NCBI GenBank assembly: GCA_002170915.1
Contig: NHHQ01000152.1
Coordinates: forward strand, 8,150 to 17,237
Direction: 5' to 3'
DNA: 9,088 nucleotides
DNA from: Rhodospirillaceae bacterium TMED167
GTDB lineage: Bacteria; Pseudomonadota; Alphaproteobacteria; Rhodospirillales_A; UBA2165
How positions within the stretch are numbered: position 1 is the first letter of the stretch; each line of letters opens with the position of its first letter. This document shows, in pieces, positions 1-6,297 of the stretch. The notes beneath the pieces are model-generated. The model made no database searches. It was not told the DNA's origin and saw only the letters and a program-made list of their open reading frames with translations. The translations under genes were made by a program, and so were the position numbers.

Positions 1-291
1 CAGCAGAAAATCAAAACACACATCGCGCCCGTGGACCGGGATTTAATCGCATTCGCCGGACTTTTTGATGACGACAGGTTTACCATCATCACCTGCGTCC
101 CCAGTTCCGCCATTGCCCATATCCATGGCCGCATGCCGGTAATCCTGGAACCTCAATGCGAACAGGATTGGCTGAAGGAAGCGTTTCCCTTCGCGCACGT
201 CCACAACCTATTAACGCCCTACCCGAATGGCACCCTCTTGGCACGAGAGATTACACCGCTGCCACCGCCTCAACGTAACCTGTTCGATTGA
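1..291 (+). CDS. SOS response-associated peptidase (SRAP/YedK/HMCES family), C-terminal part, 5' truncated by window edge
   Basis: The reading frame is open from base 1 to the TGA at 289-291, so this is the last 96 residues of a longer protein; an internal GTG at 31 is not the true start. The visible part carries two SRAP landmarks: AFAGLFDD, the counterpart of the family's FAGLWE block, and IITxxxxxxIxxIHGRMPVIL, the counterpart of the HDRMPVIL block whose histidine is catalytic (His160 in E. coli YedK). Family members are about 220 residues and form a thiazolidine crosslink, through an N-terminal Cys2, to abasic sites in single-stranded DNA, shielding them during replication. Cys2 lies outside the window, so activity cannot be confirmed. 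The residue after the catalytic His is Gly rather than the usual Asp. The stop overlaps the start of the next gene by one base (TGATG), suggesting translational coupling. Confidence 0.85.
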   Translation, partial: QQKIKTHIAPVDRDLIAFAGLFDDDRFTIITCVPSSAIAHIHGRMPVILEPQCEQDWLKEAFPFAHVHNLLTPYPNGTLLAREITPLPPPQRNLFD

Positions 292-826
292 TGGTCATGG
301 AGAAAGAACTCGATCGCGAGCCCGACTGTGTTCACTGCATGGGCCTTTGTTGCCTCGCTTCCAGCTTTAAGAAGTCAGAGCATTACGCGTTTAGCAAAAC
401 CCCGGCGAACCCTGCCGGCATCTACAAAATAATTTCCGCTGCGCCATCCATACAGATCTAACAGACATGGGTATGGAAGGTTGCGCGCTCTACACGTGTT
501 TTGGCGCGGGTCAAAAAGTCAGTCAGCGTCTGTTCTCGGGCACGGATTGGCGGAACAGTCCCGAGATTGCCCAGGATATCTCCTCGGAATTTTATAAATT
601 AAAGGAACTGTTTGAACTCATTTGGGTTCTTAAAGTGACTGGTTCCGTCTATCCCAATGGACCGGAAAGAGAGAGTATCGAGCGGCAGATCAACGCGCTC
701 GAAACATATGCCGCGTTGGATTTAGAGGCCACACAGGCTTTGGATGTGGATCGATTAAGGCGAGACAGTCAGGCAGACGTGGATGCGGTTTATTTCAAAG
801 TCACCAGTCCCGCCGAAACAGATTGA
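291..826 (+). pseudogene. Cysteine-rich putative metal-binding protein, disrupted by an apparent one-base frameshift near 398
   Basis: The ATG at 291 overlaps the SRAP stop. That frame encodes DCVHCMGLCCLASSF and then stops at 459-461 after 56 residues. The -1 frame continues the same domain from about 398: GEPCRHLQ, FRCAIH, GCALYTCFGAGQKVSQ, ending at 824-826. Joined at the AAAACCCC run (396-403) the product is about 178 residues with eight cysteines in a CxxCxxxCC...PC...C.IH...GC...C pattern. I recall the CxGLCC...PC.L...C.IH...GC....CFGAGQ arrangement as the N-terminal module of proteins annotated as pentapeptide-repeat-containing; no pentapeptide repeats follow here. The cysteine spacing also resembles the YkgJ-type zinc/iron-chelating domain. 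The two halves align with no apparent loss, so one missing base is the simplest explanation: mutation or sequence error. No canonical -1 slippery heptamer is present. Function is unknown; metal binding is inferred. Confidence 0.7.
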
Positions 827-830
827 CCCA

Positions 831-1688
831 CTATTGTCCGGTCTCCCCGACCTCGAGTTTTTGGCGCGCTTCAGCGGCCGCATCCGCCATCGTCAAAAAT
901 ACGGCGCCAGCTTCACTGAGCCGGTCCAGCAACCCTTCCAGCGCCAGCATCCGATAGCCGCGGCCGATCACATAAGGATGCATCGTATACGTCAAAATGC
1001 CCCACTCAATGGTCTTCTGCATATAAACGAATTCGTCCCACCAGGAATCCATCACCGCGCGGGCGGACTGCAAACCAGGCAAGGTTATTTCCGGCGTCCG
1101 AATGAACTCAAAATGAGGGAAGTCATCCAAAGACCAGGAAATGGGCATCTCAACTAGGCCCGTCGCGGGCCCATAAGACATTGGCGTCCCGAGATCAAAC
1201 ATGTCGCCCTGCCGCGCCCAAGTGGGATGGTAGTCGGTGTTCATGAGACTGCTGTCATAACGCACGCCCTCCCGGATCAGAAGGTCAATGGTGTTTTCCG
1301 ATAAATCCCATGAGGGTGAGCGATAGCCTTGAGCTTTCTGCCCCGTGAGCTTTTGGATTGCCTCATTGGCGCGCGCGATATCCTCCGCCTCTTCTTCCCT
1401 GCTTTGCTGCGCCGGCGGCACATGCGCCCAACTATGATGCGCGACTTCGTGACCTGCCGCCACAACGGCTTCACAGGCTTCGGGGTGGCTTTCGATTGTA
1501 AATCCGGGGATGAACCAGGTCGACGGCAGATCACGTGCGCCCAGGGTATCCAAAATTCGGCCCGACGCCATCACACCAAATTCGCCCCGGGAGCGCGGTG
1601 TCGGAGTCGTCCAACCACGAGAAATAAAGCCAGACTCGGCATCAAAATCAAAAGTGAGGCATACAATATGCCGAGAATTGTCAGTCAC
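831..1688 (-). CDS. Polysaccharide deacetylase family protein (NodB-fold hydrolase, HpPgdA/cyclic-imidase-like)
   Basis: The 285-residue product has the landmarks of the carbohydrate esterase 4/NodB fold. TFDFDAES (residues 12-19) supplies the catalytic and metal-binding aspartates D14 and D16. GHEVAHHSWAH (79-89) supplies the two metal histidines of the HxxxH motif, H85 and H89. GYRSPSW (121-127) carries the conserved arginine and TMHPYVIG (235-242) the late histidine. The TFDFDAE form of motif 1 and the overall length fit the branch containing H. pylori PgdA and bacterial cyclic imide hydrolases better than chitin deacetylases. There is no signal peptide, so it probably acts in the cytoplasm, possibly on a small amide or imide rather than on a wall polymer; the substrate is not known. 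The start is a GTG with a weak ribosome binding site. It is the last gene of the minus-strand cluster, 26 bases after the oxidoreductase, and ends four bases from the convergent cysteine-rich gene. Confidence 0.88.
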   Translation of the reverse strand: MTDNSRHIVCLTFDFDAESGFISRGWTTPTPRSRGEFGVMASGRILDTLGARDLPSTWFIPGFTIESHPEACEAVVAAGHEVAHHSWAHVPPAQQSREEEAEDIARANEAIQKLTGQKAQGYRSPSWDLSENTIDLLIREGVRYDSSLMNTDYHPTWARQGDMFDLGTPMSYGPATGLVEMPISWSLDDFPHFEFIRTPEITLPGLQSARAVMDSWWDEFVYMQKTIEWGILTYTMHPYVIGRGYRMLALEGLLDRLSEAGAVFLTMADAAAEARQKLEVGETGQ

Positions 1689-1714
1689 GTTTCTAAATAC
1701 TCACTCTACTGTTT

Positions 1715-2884
1715 CTAGGATGGATCTGGGAAGGGCGCCATGTCAATCCACTGACCCTCCGAGGCACTTTTGAGGCACGCTTCCGACAATTGCACATCAC
1801 GGATGCCCGCGCCAAGCGGCGAGACCGCTGGCCGGTCCCCCGCCACATGGGCCATAAAACTCTCCCATCCGTATCGGTAGGGATTTTTGTAATCACCCAC
1901 CGCCGGCATAATTTCCCAATCGCCCTTAAAATCACGGGTGGCGGAACGCCGTTCGTTACGCCCCAGGTCAAAAGTGCCAAGAGCCGGCGTTTCCTCGGCG
2001 GACTGGGTCCAGCAGTCCCAGAGCCCGGCAACGGCAGAGCCGTCCGTCCCGTCGATCTGTAATGTCAGTTGATCTTCCCCACGAAGGCGTGTTCCCCACG
2101 AACTGAGAATGCTCCCGATGGCCCCAGACCCCAGCCGAACGAGCGTATGTGCGTTATCTTCCACGTCCACATCAAAAGCGGCCCCTGTTTCGTCGGCACG
2201 CGTTTGTTGGATCGTCGACGACGCCGTTACAACGCCCTGAATGGGGCCCAGGAGTCCCTCGATCATATAGCGCCAATGAGGATACATATCCGAGATCAGT
2301 CCACCGCCTGTTTTGTCTCTATAATTCCAGCTCGGTCGTTGGGAGGCACGCTCCAGACCATCGAATATCCACCAGCCGAATTCCAGTTTGAAACCGGTCA
2401 CTCGGCCAAAGAATCCACCCTCAATAAGCCGCCCCAACTTCAGCATTCCGGGCAGATAGAGTTTGTCTTCCACCACACTGTGTTTGAGGCCCCGTACGTC
2501 GGCCTCTGCCAGGATAGCCAATCCTTCCTCCACCCCTGGGGCAATCGGTTTTTCTGCATAGATATGCTTGCCCGCCGCGAGCGCTTTATGGAGAAGGCCG
2601 GCCCGTAAATGAGTCGCGGCGGCATCAAAATAGATGCTGTAGCGACTGTCCGACAGAGCAGCGTCCAAATTCGTCGTCCAGTTTTCCAGATTAGTGGCCC
2701 TGGCGATCTCTGAGAGTTTTTTTTTATCCCGACCCAGCAACAACAAATCGGGTATGATCTGCACCCCGTTCACCTCCAATCCCCCTTCCTCGCGGATGGG
2801 GATGAGAGAATTGGCAAGATGTTGATGGGAACAAATCCGTCCTGTGGCACCGTTTAAAATAATGCCGAGAGTATGCGTGTTCAT
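1715..2884 (-). CDS. Gfo/Idh/MocA family NAD(P)-dependent oxidoreductase
   Basis: Starting at the ATG at 2884 gives 389 residues; an upstream in-frame extension to 3019 would run deep into the stress protein gene and adds no family sequence. The N-terminal Rossmann strand reads LGIILNGATGRI (6-17), a GxxGRI variant of the nucleotide-binding loop. The family signature AEKPIA is at 110-115 (E111-K112-P113), followed by EDKLYLPG (139-146) and GGGLISDMYPHW (193-204), whose D199 and H203 occupy the usual GGGxxxDxxxH active-site positions. The C-terminal half is the alpha/beta substrate-binding domain, with IDGTDGSAVAGL at 277-288. Such enzymes oxidise or reduce sugars, inositols and related polyols; the substrate cannot be read from sequence. 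It resembles a subfamily beginning MNGVTGR, which I recall near sugar-catabolism genes. It lies 17 bases after the Usp gene and 26 before the deacetylase. A run of nine A (minus strand, 2717-2725) lies within the coding frame. Confidence 0.9.
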   Translation of the reverse strand: MNTHTLGIILNGATGRICSHQHLANSLIPIREEGGLEVNGVQIIPDLLLLGRDKKKLSEIARATNLENWTTNLDAALSDSRYSIYFDAAATHLRAGLLHKALAAGKHIYAEKPIAPGVEEGLAILAEADVRGLKHSVVEDKLYLPGMLKLGRLIEGGFFGRVTGFKLEFGWWIFDGLERASQRPSWNYRDKTGGGLISDMYPHWRYMIEGLLGPIQGVVTASSTIQQTRADETGAAFDVDVEDNAHTLVRLGSGAIGSILSSWGTRLRGEDQLTLQIDGTDGSAVAGLWDCWTQSAEETPALGTFDLGRNERRSATRDFKGDWEIMPAVGDYKNPYRYGWESFMAHVAGDRPAVSPLGAGIRDVQLSEACLKSASEGQWIDMAPFPDPS

Positions 2885-2901
2885 CCGTGTCTTATCCGTC
2901 C

Positions 2902-3771
2902 TCAATGGCTCATTAATATGGGAATTTCTGACGTGTTCATCATATGCCGGGTGACGCCGCCCAAGATGATTTGAATTAATCGGGAATGGGTAAAGGCACC
3001 CATGACGATCAAATCGCAACCGTGAAACTTTGCCCTGTCGGATATGATCTCGCCAGCCGACCGGTCGGCCGTCACGCCGTCATGAACCGCAGATACGCCA
3101 TGCCAGCCGAGGTGATCCGTCAGGTCCCGGGCACTGACTTTGATGGGGCTGTTCTCCGACTCCACCGTGATGATGGTGACCTTATCCGCTTTTTCAAGGA
3201 GCGGCAGGGCCGCGCTGATGGCGCGCGCGCCCTCCGACGTGCCGCTCCAGGCAATGAGGATATTCGTTCCCATGTTTTCGACGGGCGCAAGGGGCAATAA
3301 CAGTACGGGTTTACCCGTCTCGAAGATGGCGGCATGCACCATCACAAGGGGCGGACGGTCACTGTCCGGATTGGGGCGCGAGCAGACTACAAGGTCAGAA
3401 ACCTTGCCCAAGCGCGACACCATTTCGTCTTCCCGTCCCTCGGAAAATGTCAGAGACGCCGTGACGTGGCCATCTCCCGCCAGCGGCTCATCCGTTAGCT
3501 TCACAGCATTGGCTGCAACGAAAGTATCGAATTTCTCGCGGGTTCTTTTGGCGCGCTCAGCGCCATCCTTTTCGGCGAGATCCATCATCTCTTCGATCAT
3601 GGATCCTGACATGCCTTCTCCCAACAGCGGCACAGCCTCTTTGGCATCCGAACGAACATGCAGCGCATTTATGTGTGCCCCAGTGGCACGGGCAAATAAG
3701 AAAGCTCCGTCAAGAATCCAAGGCGTGGCATCTCCACCACCAATGGGAACTAGAATTTTTCGACAGGCCAT
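2902..3771 (-). CDS. Universal stress protein with two tandem UspA domains
   Basis: The 289-residue product has two UspA-like alpha/beta repeats. Domain 1 runs from RKILVPIGGG (4-13) to about residue 160 (KPVLLLPLA). Domain 2 runs from NILIAWSGTSEGARA (170-184) to the C-terminal SEIPILMSH. The C-terminal loop GAFTHSRLIQIILGG (258-272) matches the ATP-binding pattern GxxGx9G(S/T), except that the second glycine is Thr261 and the last S/T is Gly, so nucleotide binding is uncertain. Tandem Usps are cytoplasmic proteins linked to stress survival; their molecular role is mostly unknown. An AGAGGAGAG ribosome binding site (3776-3784) lies at good spacing from the ATG at 3771. It begins 14 bases after the CDF gene, suggesting cotranscription with a metal exporter, and its last codons lie just upstream of the oxidoreductase start. 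Confidence 0.93.
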   Translation of the reverse strand: MACRKILVPIGGGDATPWILDGAFLFARATGAHINALHVRSDAKEAVPLLGEGMSGSMIEEMMDLAEKDGAERAKRTREKFDTFVAANAVKLTDEPLAGDGHVTASLTFSEGREDEMVSRLGKVSDLVVCSRPNPDSDRPPLVMVHAAIFETGKPVLLLPLAPVENMGTNILIAWSGTSEGARAISAALPLLEKADKVTIITVESENSPIKVSARDLTDHLGWHGVSAVHDGVTADRSAGEIISDRAKFHGCDLIVMGAFTHSRLIQIILGGVTRHMMNTSEIPILMSH

Positions 3772-3785
3772 GCCGCTCTCCTCTG

Positions 3786-4739
3786 TTAGAGTTCGTCCCG
3801 GCGTTCCTCAACCCCCTCCGGGTCCTGATGGATCAGAACCTCCGCCTTCGGAAATTCTTTCTCCACTTTATACATCACGTCATCAGAAATTTCATGCGCC
3901 TCAATGAGTGTCAGCGTCTTGTCCATTTCAAGGTGAATTTGAATGAAGGAATACGGGCCTGAACTCCGGGTCCGCATGTCATGGACGTCCCGGACCCTCG
4001 GATGCTGGAGCGCAATTTCGCGAATTCTGATTCTGTCTTCATCGGGAAACTCCCGGTCCATCAAATCGTCGATGGATGTTGCGGCGATCCGCCAGGAACC
4101 AAATCCCATATACAGGACGATAGCGATGGCAAAGAGCGGATCGGCATAGGGAACGCCGCCAAATGACGCGACAAACAGACTGATAATGACGGCGACGTTC
4201 ACCAAGATGTCCACGCGGTAATGGAGCGAGTCGGCTGCGATGGCAATGGACCCAGTTTTTTTCACCACATACGATTGCAATAAGACCAGACCACCGGTTA
4301 GAACGAGCGCCAGTACCATGACCGCAATGCCGATTTCGCTGTTCACCACCTCGCGTGGATTAATGAACCGATCGATTGCCTCCAAAATCAAAAAGACGCC
4401 GGAACCACCAATAAAAGCGGCTTGAGCGAGTCCCGCCAGGGCTTCTGCCTTGCCGTGACCAAAACGGTGTTCCCGATCGGCAGGCTGAAGAGCATGCCGG
4501 ACAGCAAAGAGGTTCACGAGAGAAGCTCCAACGTCCAACAGGGAATCCACAAGGGACGCGAGGAGACTGACGGACTCGGTCGCGAGCCAGGCGCCCAGCT
4601 TGGCGACGATCAAAACAGACGCTACCGTGACCGAGGCGTATGTCGCGAAACGCATAAGACGCGCAACACCTTTCCCCGCTTTCATCTGAACATCGGGGGA
4701 CGGCTTCGCCTCTTTATCCTGTCCTGTAAGGCCCTCCAA
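3786..4739 (-). CDS. Cation diffusion facilitator, FieF/YiiP-like divalent metal/proton antiporter
   Basis: The 317-residue protein has six hydrophobic segments between about residues 30 and 215 and a cytoplasmic C-terminal metal-sensing domain. The transport site is of the FieF D-D-H-D type: D65 and D69 in LVDSLLDVGAS, and H173 and D177 in ADSLHYRVD. Other family marks are HRFGHGKAE (91-99), LMDREFPDED (226-235), VHDMRTR (252-258), IQIHLEMD (266-273) and IHQDP (303-307), the last ones corresponding to YiiP C-terminal zinc ligands. The protein likely exports Zn, Fe(II) or Cd from the cytoplasm to the periplasm in exchange for protons; which metal cannot be told. I place the start at TTG 4739 because AAGAGG sits five bases upstream; the internal ATG at 4685 has no ribosome binding site. 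It lies 44 bases after pdxH and 14 before the Usp gene. Confidence 0.93.
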   Translation of the reverse strand: MEGLTGQDKEAKPSPDVQMKAGKGVARLMRFATYASVTVASVLIVAKLGAWLATESVSLLASLVDSLLDVGASLVNLFAVRHALQPADREHRFGHGKAEALAGLAQAAFIGGSGVFLILEAIDRFINPREVVNSEIGIAVMVLALVLTGGLVLLQSYVVKKTGSIAIAADSLHYRVDILVNVAVIISLFVASFGGVPYADPLFAIAIVLYMGFGSWRIAATSIDDLMDREFPDEDRIRIREIALQHPRVRDVHDMRTRSSGPYSFIQIHLEMDKTLTLIEAHEISDDVMYKVEKEFPKAEVLIHQDPEGVEERRDEL

Positions 4740-4744
4740 AAAAA

Positions 4745-4750
4745 CCTCTT
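4745..4750 (-). promoter_or_regulatory. Ribosome binding site supporting the TTG start of the CDF gene
   Basis: AAGAGG on the minus strand is followed by a five-T spacer and then TTG GAG GGC. Since no ATG with a comparable site exists in this frame until residue 19, this site decides the start. It also shows that the gene has its own translation signal rather than depending on the pdxH stop. Confidence 0.6.
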
Positions 4751-4783
4751 ATGCAGACGTCGTGTGATCGTCACTGACCGCGC

Positions 4784-5383
4784 TTAAGGATATAAACGCT
4801 GGCTCATCCAATCACCATTTCCCTCTATAGTATAGACGATTCTGTCATGGAGTCGGAACGTTCGTTCCGCCCAAAATTCAATGCGCCGGGGTACGACCCG
4901 ATAGCCCTTCCAAAAGTCAGGCCGGGGCACCTTGCCGATGTGGAATTTTGCCGTGTAGGCAGCAATTTTTTTTTCCAACTTGAAGCGGTTTTCCAAAGGC
5001 CGGGACTGTCTGGAGGCCCAAGCTCCAATTTGACTACCCCGTGAGCGGGAGTTGAAATAGGCATCGGCATCTGCGTCGCTTACCTTCTCAACGGCACCGT
5101 CTACACGAACTACTTTCAACATCGACTTCCAGTGAAAACACAAACTGGCGTTTGGATTCGCCGCAATCTCTGTGCCCTTACGGCTTTCGGAATTCGTGTA
5201 AAAGACGAAACCTCGCTCGTCCACATCCTTCAACAACACCATACGAACGGACGGCATTCCCTCGGCATCGGCCGTCGCCAGGGACATGGCCGTATGATTG
5301 TTACTCTCCTTCTTCTCCGCTTCTGTCAGCCACTCTTTAAATAGAGCGATGGGTTCCGCGGCAGAGGACGTTTCTTCGCGCAT
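4784..5383 (-). CDS. pdxH: Pyridoxamine/pyridoxine 5'-phosphate oxidase
   Basis: This FMN enzyme makes pyridoxal 5'-phosphate from pyridoxine or pyridoxamine phosphate, the last step of vitamin B6 synthesis and salvage. From the ATG at 5383 the product is 199 residues, slightly shorter than E. coli PdxH (218). FMN-contact motifs are RMVLLKD (47-53), FYTNSESRKG (61-70) and ASRQS (123-127). The substrate site is shown by RSRGSQIGAWASRQS (113-127), DFWKGYR (156-162), IEFWAER (168-174) and RLHDR (177-181). The protein ends in the family-typical RLYP. A GTG two codons upstream (5389) is possible, but GAAGG lies nine bases from the ATG and only three from the GTG, favouring the ATG. It is the first gene of the minus-strand cluster and is divergent from the lipoprotein gene. 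A nine-A tract lies within the frame (plus-strand T run at 4966-4974). Confidence 0.96.
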   Translation of the reverse strand: MREETSSAAEPIALFKEWLTEAEKKESNNHTAMSLATADAEGMPSVRMVLLKDVDERGFVFYTNSESRKGTEIAANPNASLCFHWKSMLKVVRVDGAVEKVSDADADAYFNSRSRGSQIGAWASRQSRPLENRFKLEKKIAAYTAKFHIGKVPRPDFWKGYRVVPRRIEFWAERTFRLHDRIVYTIEGNGDWMSQRLYP

Positions 5384-5557
5384 GGTCACAGGCCTTCACC
5401 ACTTATTACCGTTGTTAACGTGACTTTGTCCATATTATCGCCATAATTACCTTGATAAAGTAAATAAAACGTTGGAATTATATTTACCAAAAGTTTTTTT
5501 TTTTGATTTAATAGCTGGCTATACAACTTAGTTTTATTTGTCGGCAAGAGGACTCGT
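5384..5557. other. AT-rich divergent intergenic region between pdxH and the lipoprotein gene
   Basis: This stretch must contain the promoters of both divergent genes. It holds an 11-T run (5494-5504), TATACA (5520-5525) as a possible -10 for the plus strand without a convincing -35 at 17 bases, and TATAAT on the minus strand (5477-5482) whose -35 position falls in the A tract. A short inverted repeat ATTAT-cgcc-ATAAT sits at 5434-5447. The T tract is likely intrinsically bent and could act as an UP-like element, but no promoter can be assigned with confidence. Confidence 0.4.
5546..5552 (+). promoter_or_regulatory. Ribosome binding site of the lipoprotein gene
   Basis: AAGAGGA lies five bases before the ATG at 5558 and eight before a second ATG at 5561. 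Either start yields the same signal peptide and lipobox, differing by one methionine. Confidence 0.6.
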
Positions 5558-6037
5558 ATGATGAACTTATCCAGATCGGCCACCCTTTTCGTTCTTATGG
5601 TTTTTATCAGCGCGTGTGCCCAAAGTCAGGATAGCCAGAAGCAAACCATTGGCACTCTTCTTGGGGCTGGCGCTGGCGCTCTAATCGGGTCCCAAATAGG
5701 AGACGGTAAAGGACAGCTGGCAGCTGTCGCCATTGGCGCTCTTGGAGGCGCGTTTCTTGGTAGCGAAGTCGGTAGATCACTGGACGATGTAGATCGCCTA
5801 AAGGCTGTTAAGGCCCAGCAGGCTGCTCTCGAGAATAACCGTTCCGGTCAGGTGACTTCATGGCGCAATCCCGACACCGGTCATTCCGGCACAATCATTC
5901 CGAAACCTGCCGTTCAAACATCCGGCGGCGAATACTGCCGGGACTATGAACATGAGATCAAAGTGGATGGCCGCACCGAAGTCGCCCGAGGCACCGCTTG
6001 CCGCAAGCCGAATGGTACTTGGCGGGTGATAAATTAG
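5558..6037 (+). CDS. Glycine-zipper outer-membrane lipoprotein, 17 kDa surface antigen type
   Basis: The 159-residue precursor has a lipoprotein signal: charged start MMNLSR, a hydrophobic stretch (about 9-17) and lipobox ISAC with the lipidated cysteine at C20. The residue after it is Ala, not Asp, so sorting to the outer membrane is expected. Residues 32-73 form a glycine-zipper hairpin (GTLLGAGAGALIG, then AIGALGGAFLGSEVG), a two-segment membrane-inserting motif also seen in the Rickettsia 17 kDa antigen and SlyB-like proteins. The C-terminal domain (about 112-159) has two cysteines, C127 in EYCRDY and C148 in GTACRKPNG, followed by TWRVIN, matching the usual YCRE...GTACR...W layout; these could form a disulfide in the periplasm. 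The role is structural or envelope-stabilising; no enzyme activity is expected. It stands alone, divergent from pdxH, with a 260-base gap before fabI, so it probably has its own promoter. Confidence 0.92.
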   Translation: MMNLSRSATLFVLMVFISACAQSQDSQKQTIGTLLGAGAGALIGSQIGDGKGQLAAVAIGALGGAFLGSEVGRSLDDVDRLKAVKAQQAALENNRSGQVTSWRNPDTGHSGTIIPKPAVQTSGGEYCRDYEHEIKVDGRTEVARGTACRKPNGTWRVIN

Positions 6038-6297
6038 GCGAAATGCACGGCTGCCCCCCTCAATGGCCTTGCCCCTGCAAAGATCTGCCTTCACCCTGGG
6101 ATGTTGCCAAGATTCTTGTTCGATCCACAGCTTTTTTCAAAATTAACCCTACTTAACTTTGGCATTTAGACAAATGTTGCGGGTAAGGCCTTGATTTTAT
6201 TAACCAGTGTTTTAGGAATGTCTTAAATCTTGTCCGCTATTTTTTGCGTTGGTTTGGGAATGTCCGCATCTGGGACGGTGGACGGAGAGGGGAAGTG
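6038..6297 (+). other. Intergenic region upstream of fabI
   Basis: The first part (to about 6110) is GC-rich with no clear terminator hairpin plus T tract for the lipoprotein gene. The second part (about 6120-6250) is AT-rich and probably holds the fabI promoter. TTGGCA (6160-6165) is a fair -35, but the hexamer 17 bases on, GGTAAG, is a poor -10. TTAA-N7-TTTA at 6200-6214 is one base off the CtrA recognition pattern TTAA-N7-TTAA. No conserved RNA gene is recognisable. Confidence 0.35.
6284..6293 (+). promoter_or_regulatory. Ribosome binding site deciding the fabI start
   Basis: GGAGAGGGGA lies four bases before the ATG at 6298, with its GAGG core seven bases away. This supports 6298 over the upstream in-frame TTG (6244), which would add unrelated residues, and over the internal ATG (6319). 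Confidence 0.65.

Noticed and set aside
396..403. Programmed -1 ribosomal frameshift in the cysteine-rich gene
   Set aside because: The site CAAAACC in the relevant phase is not an X XXY YYZ slippery heptamer, and I see no obvious downstream stimulatory stem; a mutation or sequence error is simpler.
2069..2608. 179-codon plus-strand open frame
   Set aside because: It is antisense to the oxidoreductase, with no family features.
2885..3019. 45-residue N-terminal extension of the oxidoreductase up to 3019
   Set aside because: It would overlap the Usp gene by more than 100 bases, and the added residues do not resemble the family; the ATG at 2884 directly precedes the Rossmann strand.
3140..3907. 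255-codon plus-strand open frame
   Set aside because: It lies antisense to clearly identified Usp and CDF genes and has low-complexity Ser/Arg/Pro composition typical of a shadow frame.
6120..6130. DnaA box near TCGATCCACAG
   Set aside because: It matches TTATCCACA at only seven of nine positions and stands alone, so there is no evidence of an origin.
6043..6156. Short open frame of 37 codons with three cysteines downstream of the lipoprotein gene
   Set aside because: Only a weak AGGCGA sits three bases upstream, the length is within chance, and no similarity is recognised.
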